This document shows, piece by piece, positions 26,984-36,691 of a DNA stretch of 64,000 nucleotides (positions are counted from its first letter, which is position 1; each line of letters starts with the position of its first letter). The notes beneath the pieces were generated by a model. It was not told the DNA's origin. It was given only the letters and a program-made list of their open reading frames with translations, and did not search any database. Source of the stretch: Roseitranquillus sp963749675 (GTDB taxonomy: Bacteria > Pseudomonadota > Alphaproteobacteria > Rhodobacterales > Rhodobacteraceae); the NCBI GenBank assembly GCA_963749675.1, contig CAVVNT010000010.1, forward strand, positions 868,001 through 932,000, written 5' to 3'. The position numbers were made by a program, and so were the translations under genes.

Positions 26984-28272
26984 GGCGCCTCGAAAAATGG
27001 TCCCGACCGTGGCGCTGCGGTATGTCTGTCGGGATGATGCGACACTGAGGGTGTGACGATGGCGCAGATGGGGTTCTTCGATCTTACAGACCGTTACGCG
27101 AGCCTGGACGCGAAGAAGGACCCGCTGGTCGAGATCGACGCCGTTGTGCCGTGGGAGGAGTTTCGCCCGACCCTTGAGCGGGTCTGGCGCAAGCCAGCTG
27201 CGGCGCGCAAGTCCCGGGCGGGGCGCAAGCCGATGGACGCGGTGCTGATGTTCAAGACGCTGGTGCTGAGCGCGCTCTACAACCTATCCGACGACCAGAT
27301 CGAGTATCAGGTCCGCGACCGGCTGTCGTTCATGCGATTCCTCGGCCTCGGCCTCGAAGACCGGGTGCCGGACGCCAAGACGGTATGGCTCTATCGCGAG
27401 GCACTGGCGCAGGCGGGCAAGGTGGAGGAGCTGTTCAGCCAGTTCGACGGCTATCTGGCGCAGCAGGGCTACATCGCGCGCGGCGGTCAAATCCTGGATG
27501 CGTCCATCGTGCCGGTGCCGCGCAACCACAACACGCGGGACGAGAACGCGGCAATCAAGAACGGCGAGGTGCCCGAGGACTGGGCGGACAAGCCCGCGAA
27601 GCGCGCGCAAAAGGACCTGGACGCGCGCTGGACGAAAAAGCACGGCAAGAACCATTACGGCTACAAGAATCACGTCAACGTGGATCGTAGGCACAAGCTG
27701 GTGCGGCGCTATCACGTCAGCGATGCCGCGCGGCATGACAGCCAGGCGGTGGATCATCTGCTGATGCAGGGTAACACCGGCTCCGGCGTGTGGGCGGATG
27801 CGGCCTATCGGTCCGAGGAGATGGAGGCAAAGCTGCGCGCCCGGAGGCTGAAAAGCCACATCCACCGCAAGGGCAAGCGGGGCAAGCCGCTGACCGAACA
27901 GGCCAAGGGCAGCAACCGGACCAGATCCGGCATCCGGGTCCGCGTCGAGCACGTCTTCGGCGCGCAGGCCAACGATATGGGCGGGACCTTGGTCCGGACC
28001 ATCGGCTTGGTTCGAGCGACGGCCAAGATCGGGATGAAGAACCTCGCCTACAACATGCGCCGCCTCGGCCAGCTGCGCCGTCTCAACCCGTGCCCGGCGT
28101 GAGCATCACGCGAACAAAAAAGATCAGGCCGCGAGGCAGAAAAATCCGAGCGTGAAGGCCGCAGCGCCACGCCCATCCGGACGCAGCAAAGCGACAGCCG
28201 ACGCTCGTCCTCCTGCTTCAGACCACGCGCGCCGCCGAGGGGGCACGAGAACGGTAGAAAATCGAGGTGCCC
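26984..28272 (+). mobile_element. Complete IS5-family insertion sequence
   Basis: Inverted ends: left GGGCGCCTCG, and right reverse complement GGGCACCTCG. Both are followed by A/T-rich bases. The flanking bases are TCTA on both sides (26980-26983 and 28273-28276), a 4-bp target duplication typical of the IS5 group. It contains a single intact transposase gene. About 1.29 kb. This is probably the youngest insertion in the window. Confidence 0.85.
27059..28102 (+). CDS. IS5-family transposase
   Basis: DDE transposase of 347 residues, intact. Start ATG 27059 or 27068; an upstream GTG at 27053 is possible. N-terminal MAQMGFFDLTDRYASLDAKK, then DPLVEIDAVVPWEEFR. The catalytic triad regions are GGQILDASIVPVPRNHN (D), SGVWADAAYRSEEME (D) and RVRVEHVFGAQANDMGG (E with the Y/R-rich helix). 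It should be able to mobilise its own element. Confidence 0.92.
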   Translation: MAQMGFFDLTDRYASLDAKKDPLVEIDAVVPWEEFRPTLERVWRKPAAARKSRAGRKPMDAVLMFKTLVLSALYNLSDDQIEYQVRDRLSFMRFLGLGLEDRVPDAKTVWLYREALAQAGKVEELFSQFDGYLAQQGYIARGGQILDASIVPVPRNHNTRDENAAIKNGEVPEDWADKPAKRAQKDLDARWTKKHGKNHYGYKNHVNVDRRHKLVRRYHVSDAARHDSQAVDHLLMQGNTGSGVWADAAYRSEEMEAKLRARRLKSHIHRKGKRGKPLTEQAKGSNRTRSGIRVRVEHVFGAQANDMGGTLVRTIGLVRATAKIGMKNLAYNMRRLGQLRRLNPCPA

Positions 28273-28507
28273 TCTAATCGCTTCGGTCAAGAGCTGATCC
28301 TCTGCGTCGTCCTGCGGGCCGGGCTCCGGGGTTCTCTCCGCGGTCGCCGCAAGGGGCGCCGCATGTTTGCGTTCGGGGTCGGGCGGATCGAAGTGGTGTG
28401 CGCGGTTGGTCGTGCCGCAGTCCGGGGAACGATCTCACCTTCGCCGTGCGTCCCGGCTGGACGCATTCTGTCGTGCCGAAGATCAGCGTCGTCCCGGTGC
28501 GGGGGCT
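28273..28507 (-). other. Remnant reading frame split by the IS5 insertion
   Basis: The minus strand here reads HFDPPDPERKHAAPLAATAE, then GPQDDAEDQLLTEAIR up to the IS5 edge. If the IS5 and one TCTA copy are removed, the frame continues ESPGTQPSEPETELL to a stop on the other side (near 26919). This is a low-complexity Pro/Glu-rich C-terminus of unknown origin. No start could be assigned because the IS110 remnant takes over at about 28508. Confidence 0.3.
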
Positions 28508-29340
28508 CTATGCCATAGCCACCTCCCGGAAGGGGGTGTCGGTGCGCCACATGGCATGCAGGGTGACGGCCAGCTTCCGCGCCGGAGCGACCTTCGCCTT
28601 GCGCGGTCCTGTCCTTTCGTTCGCGGCCTCGTGGAGGCACTTGCGGGTGAAGCGATCCCCGCGCCTTGAGACCCGGCCGTTTCGGCTGATCTCACCAAAC
28701 TCGTAGCGTCTCGGCGTCAGCCCGAGATAGGCCCCGGCGCTCGAGGATCGGCGGAACCGGGCGGCATCGTCGAAGGCCGCGACGACCGCCATGGCGGTGA
28801 TCGGGCCGACGCCCGGGGCCGTCATCAGCAAGCGGACTGTCGCATGCTGCCTGGCTATCGCCCGGATTCGGCTGTCAAGCGCCGCAATGCGGGCCAGGAT
28901 GTCGCGCCGCGCCTGCATCAGCGCTTCGAAGATCGGAACGCGGTCCGGTGCAACCGTCAACTCTCGTTCGACGATCTCCTCGGCGCGACGCCTGAACCCG
29001 CCGACCCGCTTGCCGAACATCACGCCGAAGGTCTTCAAGAGACCCCTGATCTCGTTCTCCAGCCGGACCCGCATGCCGACCAGAGCCTCCCGAGCCGTGA
29101 GCAGCGCCCGATTGACACAGGCGTCGTGGCGCTTGGCCTGCACGGCCTTGAACCACCCGGTACGCACGATCTGCGCAAGCCCGCGGGCATCGTGCCGATC
29201 CGTCTTGTTCGGCATCATCTTTGGAACGCCGTTGGCGTGGCGCGCGTCGAGACAGACGATCGGCACCTGCCGTGCCGCCAAGGCGTTCCAGAGCCATACG
29301 GCAAGTGGGCCGGTTTCCAGTGGCAGCGCCGGCTGCGTGA
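28508..29340 (-). pseudogene. IS110-family transposase lacking its N-terminus
   Basis: It reads from LTQPALPLETGPLAVWLWNA, then LAARQVPIVCLDARHA, to the stop at 28508. Family motifs include KTDRHDARGLAQIVRTGWFK, VRLLMTAPGVGPITAMAVVA, and GAYLGLTPRRYEFGEIS, then RRGDRFTRKCLHEAA. The first 70 or so residues, with the first catalytic Asp, are missing because the IS5-type element at 29345-30703 abuts. Inactive. Confidence 0.85.
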
Positions 29341-29344
29341 GCGT

Positions 29345-30703
29345 TGTCGGGTCTGAATGCGCCGAGAATGGCGGCGATCAGGACGACCAAAAATGCCCTG
29401 ATGCGAGCGAGGATCTTGCGGATGTTGTGGCCGCAGGCGCAGAGGACGGCGAAGAGCGCGTCGCCGATGGTTCCCTTCAGCGGGCAGCGCGTCAGCCGCC
29501 CGTCGGTCTTCATGTGGCCGATCTCCGGCTCGATGGCGCTGCGGCGGCGCAGGAGCTTGGCGAGTGCCGGCGTGAGGCCCCTGCGGGTGCCGCTGATCAG
29601 CACGCGGGTGGTCTCGACGCCGTGCCCGCGGTCGCCGCGGTCGACGACGGCGAGGGACGGGCGGCGATCGGTCAGCACCTCGACCTGCTCGAGCGCCTCG
29701 GCGAGGGTGTGGCCGTCGTAGGGGTTTCCCGGCAGCGCCCGCATGCCGACGATGAAGCCTTCGCGGGTGGTGGCGGCGACGCTCACCTTGGTGCCGAACT
29801 CGTGAGCCGCACCCGCGCCTTGCCCTTGGAGATGCAGTCGACCTCCGGCTCGTGCAGGCTGTAGATCCTGCCGCTGTCCTTCGGCTGCTGGTGCAGGAGC
29901 CGCGAGGTCAGCACCAGCATGTCGAGGATGCGCTCGCGCAGGGGCCCTTGGGGGATGTCTTCGAGCCGGCGGCGGAGATCACGCATCACCCGGACGGTGT
30001 AGCCCTTCGGCGTGCGCAGCACCTTTCGCATCCGCCTGAACTGGCGGGCGTGGGCGTACCTTCCGGCCTTCGCCGCCAGCCGCGGCGCCAGGCGCGCATA
30101 GCTCTGACGCAACTCGATGCCGGCCTCGACGGCGAGCGCCACCAGCTTCCGCCGCGCCGTCTCGTAGAGCCGGGCGTCGGTCGGGTGGGCGATGTTCTTT
30201 TCCATCACCGTGGTGTCGACCGACACCCGCTCAAGGCTCCGGTCCGCGACCGTTCCCGAGGCGCGGCCGGCCTCATTCGTCAGGGAAACGCCCCACTGGG
30301 GCCTTTCCTCTTCTTCCTCATTCTTGGTCAGCAGCCATTCCACTCCCTCTTCACCGATCCGCTGGCGCCAGCGGGTGAGCGAGGAGGGATCGATCGGCGG
30401 GCGGTGCTGGAAGAAGGTCTCGCCGCAGAGGTGCTGGTAGTACGGGTTCTCGACCCACCTTGCGACCACCGCCTCGTCCGACAGCTCGAAGGCGTGCTGG
30501 AGATAGAGGAGCCCCGCCACCAGCCGCGGCGGCGTCGCCGGTCGCCCTTTGCCGGACGGGAAGAACCCTGCCCACTCCCGCTCGAAGAACTCCCACTCGA
30601 TCAGCGTCTCGAGCTTTACCAGCTCGTGGCGCATGTCGATCAGGTCGACCAGGCGCGGCCGCAGCAGATCATCCTGCTCGGGCTGGCGGGGTTTGGGCTT
30701 CAT
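29345..30703 (-). pseudogene. Second IS5-family transposase (frameshifted)
   Basis: Starts MKPKPRQPEQDDLLRPRLVD, then LIDMRHELVKLETLIEWEFF, LAGLLYLQHAF-type text and FFQHRPPIDPSSLTRWRQRI. Catalytic regions are ERVSVDTTVMEKNIAHPTDA and, after a shift near 29800, EFGTKVSVAATTREGFIVGM, LAVVDRGDRGHGVETTRVLI and RRRSAIEPEIGHMKTDGRLT. Family remembered as the large IS5/IS1478-like group. A Tyr-to-Asp change (DRGDRG for the usual DRGYRG) adds to the signs of decay. It has no visible terminal repeats here. Confidence 0.8.
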
Positions 30704-30896
30704 CGGCGCATCCGAAATCGCAGGGTTCTCGCCCGAATCCTACGAAACCCTGCGATCCAAAACCACGAGAAACCAAAGGTTCTTCTGCGAAATCAGCAGC
30801 ATGTCCCTTGTTCAGGCTGAACTAATCAGGCTTTCGAAACGCCGGCAGACCGTCAGGCCATCTTTCAAAGTCCTCCCGCAGACATCGTGAGGTCGT

Positions 30897-31970
30897 TCAG
30901 CTTGCGGAGGCTGAGGACCAATTGCTTGAGGCCGCCGTCGGCCGATTTGCCTCGAATGCGACGCCCTTGCGCAACGTCGCCCAGGCGATGCGAGCGAGTT
31001 TGTTGGCGAGCGCCGCGACAACGGTGTTGCGATGTCGCCTGGCCAGCAAGCCGCGCAGCCAATCGCCCAAAGGCGTCTGGCTCCCGGCGAGAGACGGCAA
31101 GGCCGCTCTGGCGCCGTGGATCAGCAGCGTGCGCAGATATCTGTCGCCGCGCTTGGTGATCCCCGGAAGCCTTGGCTTGCCGCCGGTCGTATGTTGCCGT
31201 GGAACCAGGCCGAGCCAGGCGCCAAGATCACGCCCGCGCGCGAAAGCCGCCCCATCGCCTATGGCGGCGAGGAGGGCCGTGGCGTTCAAGGCGCCGATCC
31301 CGGGGATCGCGGCCAGACGGCGGCTCGCCTCGTCGATCCGGGCGTGTTCGACGAATTCCCGGTCGAGGGCGCCAGTACGACCGTCAAGTGCCGCCCACTC
31401 CTCACGCAGCTCGACGATGAGACGACGGATGCGGCTGTCCGGCATGAACTCAGGGTCGGCGATCAGCGCATCGACGCTCCGCTCCAGTTTGCGGCGTGCC
31501 TGGGCGATGGTCACGCCGCGCTCGAGCAGAATGGCGCGTAGCTGATTCATGAGGTTCGTGCGCGTCCCGACAAGGCGTGACCGCACCCGGTGAAGCGACT
31601 GCATGTCGAGCTGATCCCGGGATTTGAGCTCGACAAAGCGCATCGTCGGGCGCATCGCGGCTTCCGCGATGGCTTCCGCATCCCGCTCGTCGTTCTTCCG
31701 AGCCTTTACGTAAGGCCCGACTACGCAAGGCCCGACATATTCCGGCGACATCAATCGGACCGCGTGGCCCTGCGCCGCGAGCAACCGGCCCATATGATGA
31801 GCGCCGCAGCACGCCTCCACCGCGATCGTGCAGGCCGGAAGCTTCGACGCAAAGGACGCGATCGTGTCCGGCCGCATGCGACGGCGCAGCACGACACCGC
31901 CATTCTCATCCAATCCCGCCAGAGAGCAGCTGTTCTTGCCCAAATCGATGCCGAGGACCATGATCGTCAT
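30897..31970 (-). CDS. IS110-family transposase (intact frame)
   Basis: 357 residues from ATG 31970. DEDD domain: MTIMVLGIDLGKNSCSLAGL (D), CTIAVEACCGAHHMGRLLAA (E), and KARKNDERDAEAIAEAAMRP (DxxD). The C-terminal domain has LAAIPGIGALNATALLAAIG, then LGAWLGLVPRQHTTGGKPRL. A 15-bp direct duplication (AAGGCCCGACTACGC, near 31713-31741) inserts five residues just before the DxxD helix compared with the family pattern, which may affect activity. It abuts and probably truncated the IS630 gene at its right. Confidence 0.85.
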   Translation of the reverse strand: MTIMVLGIDLGKNSCSLAGLDENGGVVLRRRMRPDTIASFASKLPACTIAVEACCGAHHMGRLLAAQGHAVRLMSPEYVGPCVVGPYVKARKNDERDAEAIAEAAMRPTMRFVELKSRDQLDMQSLHRVRSRLVGTRTNLMNQLRAILLERGVTIAQARRKLERSVDALIADPEFMPDSRIRRLIVELREEWAALDGRTGALDREFVEHARIDEASRRLAAIPGIGALNATALLAAIGDGAAFARGRDLGAWLGLVPRQHTTGGKPRLPGITKRGDRYLRTLLIHGARAALPSLAGSQTPLGDWLRGLLARRHRNTVVAALANKLARIAWATLRKGVAFEANRPTAASSNWSSASAS

Positions 31971-32041
31971 AGCTCGCTCCTTTTCCATTTTGCCGTCAGC
32001 ATCCTATCCGATGCGGTCCAGGAGGGGCGGGCCATTCCATA

Positions 32042-32621
32042 AACTGCAGCCGAGCTGGTACGCACGGCGCTGCCTGACGAGGCGAAGGACAAGCCCCTCG
32101 AGGTGTGGTTTCAGGACGAGGCGCGTGTCGGCCAGCAGGCGACGCTCGCCCGCCTCTGGGCGCGCAGGGGCACGCGGCCCCGGGCTCCGAAGGACTGCCG
32201 CTACGCCTGGGCCTACATCTTCGGAGCCGTCTGTCCCGCCCGCGCGACCGGCGTCGCGCTCGTCATGCCCTCCGCGAACACGGATGCGATGAGCGCCCAC
32301 CTCGCGGAGATCGGCCGGCACGTCTCCCCCGGCGCGCACGCTATCCTCGTCCTCGTCCTCGTCCTCGACCGCGCCGGCCGGCATAGCTCCAGGGATCTCG
32401 CCGTCCCGGCGAACATCACGCTGCTGACGCTCCCGCCGTACAGCCCGGAGCTGAACCCGGTCGAGAACGTCTGGCAGTTCCTCCGCCAGAACCACCTCGC
32501 GAACCGCGTCTTCGGCAGCCATGACGCCATCGTCGACGTGCGACGCCTGGAACGCGCTCTCGCAATCCCAGAGCGCGTCGCCTCCATCACCTCGCGCAAC
32601 TCGGCGCAGGTCAACGGATGA
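32042..32621 (+). pseudogene. IS630-family transposase, C-terminal half
   Basis: The DDE domain reads PLEVWFQDEARVGQQATLAR (first Asp), then LWARRGTRPRAP; HAILVLVLVLDRAGRHSSRD (second Asp); and LPPYSPELNPVENVWQFLRQ (final Glu). The N-terminal HTH half is missing. The segment CCTCGT is repeated (32345-32368), adding four residues (LVLV) before the second Asp compared with the family. The last 30 residues also look frame-shifted. It lies at the downstream end of glgC. Confidence 0.8.
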
Positions 32622-32632
32622 TGCCGTTGGTA

Positions 32633-33886
32633 TCAGACGTCGAGGCTGCTCAGGCGGACGGGCGAGCGATCGCCGGCGATGATGACGAGCCCGCTCTCGG
32701 TCACCTGATAGTGCTTGGCGTCCTCCTTGGGGTCGAAGCCGATGGCGGCGTCTTCGGGGATGCGGACGTTCTTCTCGAGGATCGCGCGCCGCACCCGCGC
32801 ACGCCGGCCGATGTCGACGCCGTCGAAAATGACGCAGTCCTCGACAGTCGCGCCGGAATGGACGTGGACCCAGCGGCCGACGACGGAGCGCTTGAGGGTG
32901 CCGCCCGAGATGATGCAGCCGCCCGAGAGCATGCTGTCGTGCGCCTGGCCTCGCCGGCCCTCCTCGTCGAAGGAGAACTTGGCCGGCGGCTCCGAGAATC
33001 CGGCGGTGCGGACCGGCCACTCGCGGTTGTAGAGGTTGAGCGGCGGGTCGATGGAGCGCATGTCCATGCTGGCGTCGTAGTAAGCGTCCAGCGTGCCAAC
33101 ATCGCGCCAGTAGGGGCTCCGCCCGCTAACGTCGCCCGCGACCCGATTGGTCTGGAAATCATACGCGTACATGTCGACCTTGCCGATCAGCGCCGGCAGG
33201 ATGTCCTTGCCGAAGTCATGGCTGCTCGACTCCTCGGAAGCGTCACGCTCAACCATGTCGAGCAGCAACTGGCGGTCGAAGACGTAATTGCCCATCGAGG
33301 CCAGCACGCGGGTCGGGTCGCCCGGCATTGTCGGCGCGTCGGGGTCCTTCTCGATGAAAGCCTTGATGCGGCCCTCCGTGTCGACCTCGAGGACGCCGAA
33401 GTCCTTGGCGAACTTCTTGTCCACCGGGATGGCGGCGATCGTAATGCCGGCCTTCTTCGCGGCGTGGAACTCGATCATCTGGCGGACGTCCATAAGGTAG
33501 ATGTGGTCGGCCCCGAACAGCACCACGAGATCGGGGCGCGACTGCTCGATCAGGTTGGCGTTCTGCCAGACGGCGTCGGCGGTGCCGCGGTACCAGCTCT
33601 CGCCCGGCGTGCGCATCTGCGCCGGCACCGGGATGATGAACTGCTCGTTCAGCATGCCGCCGAACTGCCAGCCATCCCGAAGGTGTTGCAGCAGCGACTG
33701 GCTGCGGAACTGGATCAGCACGTAGATCGAGTAGATGCCGGAGTTGATGAAGTTGCTGAGGACGAAGTCGACGATCCGGTACTTGCCGCCGAACGGTACG
33801 GCCGGTTTCGCGCGCTCCCTGGTGAGGGGGGACAGGCGCGTCCCCTTCCCGCCGGCCAGGATCAGGCCCATGATCTTCAGTCGCAT
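32633..33886 (-). CDS. glgC: Glucose-1-phosphate adenylyltransferase
   Basis: Makes ADP-glucose for glycogen. 417 residues from ATG 33886, which gives MRLKIMGLILAGGKGTRLSP; the longer frame from 33934 adds 16 atypical residues. Motifs: RAKPAVPFGGKYRIVDFVLS, then NFINSGIYSIYV; WYRGTADAVWQNANLIEQ; and VLFGADHIYLMD. The left-handed beta-helix C-terminus includes MLSGGCIISGGTLKRSVVGR. Frame intact. It lies 57 bases after fbp. Other glg genes, which normally follow, are absent: an IS630/IS110 block begins 12 bases after its stop. Confidence 0.96.
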   Translation of the reverse strand: MRLKIMGLILAGGKGTRLSPLTRERAKPAVPFGGKYRIVDFVLSNFINSGIYSIYVLIQFRSQSLLQHLRDGWQFGGMLNEQFIIPVPAQMRTPGESWYRGTADAVWQNANLIEQSRPDLVVLFGADHIYLMDVRQMIEFHAAKKAGITIAAIPVDKKFAKDFGVLEVDTEGRIKAFIEKDPDAPTMPGDPTRVLASMGNYVFDRQLLLDMVERDASEESSSHDFGKDILPALIGKVDMYAYDFQTNRVAGDVSGRSPYWRDVGTLDAYYDASMDMRSIDPPLNLYNREWPVRTAGFSEPPAKFSFDEEGRRGQAHDSMLSGGCIISGGTLKRSVVGRWVHVHSGATVEDCVIFDGVDIGRRARVRRAILEKNVRIPEDAAIGFDPKEDAKHYQVTESGLVIIAGDRSPVRLSSLDV

Positions 33887-33943
33887 CGCGGCTCTTCCTC
33901 CTGTTGCACGTGCGGCGCTTGCCGTCGCCGACAAGCGCCCGAT

Positions 33944-34941
33944 CTAACCGCCGTCCCGACGCGCGGCCTCTTCCAGATGATAGGCGATGACGCGCTCAAC
34001 CTCGTTCTTCGACCCCAGGATCGCCGGAGACCGCTGGTGCAGGCTGTCGGGGACAATCTCCATCGTGCGGTCCGTGCCAGTCGTGCTGACGCCTGCCTGC
34101 TCGATCACGAAGCTGATCGGGTTCACCTCGTAGAGCAGCCGCAGCCTGCCCGGCCGGCCGGGAACCTTGCTGTCCCAACGGTAGAGGAAGATCCCGCCGG
34201 AGATCAACAGACGGTAGACATCGGCGACCATCGATCCAGCGCGTGTCGAAGTGCAGGCCGCGGTGCGTGTCACCCTGCTGCACCAGTTCGTCGATGTACC
34301 ACTGGATCGGTTCCGTCCAGTAGCGCTTGTTCGAGATGTTGATGGTGAAGTCCTGCGCCTCCTCCCGCACCCGCATGTCGGGGTGGATGATCAGGTACTC
34401 GCCCGAGCCGCGGTCGAGCGTGAAGCCGTTCACCCCGTCTCCGGTGGTCAGGATCAGGAGCGTCGACGGTCCGTCGAGCGCGAACCCGGCCGCGACCTGT
34501 TCGGTGTCCGGCTGCAGGAAATGCTCGTTGCCGCGCGTCCCTACTCTCAGCGGGCAGCGTAGGATGGAGAAGATCGTTCCGACCGCGCCGTTCGTGTCGA
34601 TGTTGGATGAGCCGTCGAGCGGGTCGAAGAGGCAAAGGTAGCGACCACCCGGCGCCTCCGGCCCCCAGCCCGGCCACGGAGTCGTCGATCTCCCAGTGCG
34701 CGCTCCATGCCAGGCATTCGATCATGTCGCGACGACGTCGAGCTTCTTCTGGCTTTTGCCCTGGACGTTCTCGGCGCCGGCGGAGCCGAGCGAGCCGCCG
34801 AGCGCGCCCTGGCTCAAGAGCGACGAGAATCCGTCGCGTCGCCTGCGCGATGTCTTTCAACACAGCGGCAATATGGGGAACGCTGTCGTCGTCGTGCGGC
34901 TGCCGCAGGAGGAACTGGCGCAGCGTCGGTCGACCGTTCAT
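33944..34941 (-). CDS. fbp: Fructose-1,6-bisphosphatase class I (frameshifted)
   Basis: Gluconeogenic phosphatase. Start ATG 34941: MNGRPTLRQFLLRQPHDDDS. Pieces in different frames follow in the right order: DMIECLAWSAHWEIDDSVAG, RYLCLFDPLDGSSNIDTNGA (metal and substrate site D-P-L-D-G-S-S), GFTLDRGSGEYLIIHPDMR, NISNKRYWTEPIQWYIDELV, then AGSMVADVYRLLISGGIFLY and ILGSKNEVERVIAYHLEEAA. At least three indels (near 34235, 34630 and 34720-34860). The whole fold is represented, so the gene may be intact in reality. Its ATG lies one base after the stop of the substrate-binding protein gene. Confidence 0.85.
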
Positions 34942-34942
34942 C

Positions 34943-36686
34943 TCAGGCCTGTCCCCATTCCTCGAGCAGGTCCTCGTAGAGCACCGTTTCGCCCCGTCCC
35001 TCCTCGTCGTCGAGCGGCGGCCACGGCGCGCCCGGCCGTTCGAGCCAGACCATCGGATCCTCCGGCTCGTTGAGCCGCGGCGGGCAGGTGACGATCTCGG
35101 GGTCCTGCGCCAGACGGCCGAGCAGAATGTCCTGATCCGCAGCGATCTGGGCCATCGCTTCCTCGGGGCTCGCGCGTCCGGCGACGGCGGCCGAAAGGGT
35201 CTGCCACCACGCCTGCGCCAGCAGCGGATAGTTCGGAATGTTGGTGCCGGTCGGCGTGTAGAGCCGCCGTGCGGGACTGCGATAGAATTCGACAAGACCG
35301 CCGAGCCTCGAGGCGGCCTCGCTCATCGCGGCGCTGGAGATGTCCGAGGCGCGGATCGGCGTGAGGCCAACGAGGGTCTTCTTCAGCGACACCGACCTGC
35401 AGGTGCAGAACTGCGCGTAGAGCCACGCCGCCTTGCGCCTCTCGACCGGCGTGGTCTCCAGCAATGTCCAGGCGCCGCAATCCTGATAGCCGTGTTTCAT
35501 GCCCTCGCGCCAGTAGGCGCCGCGGGGAGTCGGAGCCACGCGCCAGCGCGGGTTTCCCTCCGGATCGACGACGGACAGACCCGGCTGGGTCACTTCCGGC
35601 GTGAAGGCGGTGTACCAGAAGATCTGCTGCGCGATGTCGCCCCGTCCCGGCGCGGGTCCGGCTTCGGAGAAGGACATGGCCGCGGCCTCTGGCGGGGCGT
35701 AGTTCCGGAGCCACTCCAAATACTTGCGAAGCGCGTAGACGGCGGCGGGGCTGTCGGCGGCACCGCCGCGCGACATGCTCGCGCCGACGGGCTGGCAGTC
35801 CTCGACCCGAATACCCCAGTCGTCGACCGGCCCGCCGTTGGGGATGCCGGGGTCGGCGGCGCCCGCGATGGAGAGCCAGGCGTCGGTGAAGCGCCAGCCG
35901 ATCGAGGGGTCCCGCGCGCCGTAGTCCATGTGGCCCCAGACGCGGCGGCCGTCGAGCTCTCTGACCTCCTCGGTGAAGAAGGCGGCGATGTCCTCGTAGG
36001 CCTTCCAGTTGATCGGCACGCCGAGCTCGTAGCCGTGCAGCTCGCGGAAGCGCGCGCGCAGGTCGTCGCGCTGGAACCAGTCGTGGCGGAACCAGTAGAG
36101 CGCGGCGAATTGCTGGTCGGGAAGCTGGTAGACTTTGCCATCGGGCGCAGTGACGAACGGCAGGCCGATGAAGTCGTCGAGATCGAGCGTCGGCAGCGTC
36201 ACCTCGGCGCCGTCGCCCGCGATCCAGTCAGAGATCGGCGTGACGCCCCCGTAGCGGTAGTGCGTGCCGATGAAGTCGGCGTCGTTGACGTAGGCGTCGT
36301 AGAAGTTGCGGCCCGATCGGCGCTGCTGCTGCAGGCGGTTCACCACCTCTGCCTCGTGCGCGAGGTCGTGGATCACGGTGATGCCGGTGATCTCCGAGAA
36401 GGCGCGGGCGAGGACTCGCGCCTCGTACTCGTGCGTCCGGATCGTCTCGGAGAGGACGAAGATTCTGGCGCTCCCGCAGGCGCGAGGCGGCGCGGGCGAA
36501 GAACTCCATCTCGGCCATTCGTTCGTCGAGCGAGAGGGTGGAGGGGCGGAACTCGACCTCCGCCCATCGGCGCGCGGCACCCATGCGGTCGTTGGCGAAC
36601 TGCGCCCCGGCGACACACGGGCCCAATGCTCCCACGGCGCAGGCGGTGCCGATGAAGCGCCGGCGAGAGAGATGCGGCCAAGGCAT
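34943..36686 (-). CDS. glpV: Glycerol ABC transporter substrate-binding protein, GlpV-like (one frameshift)
   Basis: Large periplasmic binding protein (about 580 residues) closely patterned on GlpV of the rhizobial GlpSTPQV glycerol importer: ETIRTHEYEARVLARAFSEI, NRLQQQRRSGRNFYDAYVND, then ADFIGTHYRYGG; PDGKVYQLPDQQFAALYWFR; GYQDCGAWTLLETTPVERRK; EFYRSPARRLYTPTGTNIPN. The N-terminus MPWPHLSRRRFIGTACAVGA carries a twin-arginine motif, suggesting Tat export, whereas remembered homologues look Sec-type. One frameshift near 36470. No ABC permease or ATPase genes are adjacent. Confidence 0.82.
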
Positions 36687-36691
36687 CGCGC

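Noticed and set aside
28791..29864. Plus-strand frame of 357 codons across two IS transposases
   Set aside because: It spans the junction of two minus-strand transposase remnants and has no motif of its own.
32345..32368. Short tandem repeat considered as CRISPR or regulatory array
   Set aside because: Units are only 6 bp with no spacers, inside a transposase frame. No CRISPR-like array was seen anywhere in the window.
34607..36655. Plus-strand open frame of 682 codons opposite glpV
   Set aside because: A shadow of the GlpV-like gene; no recognisable protein family.
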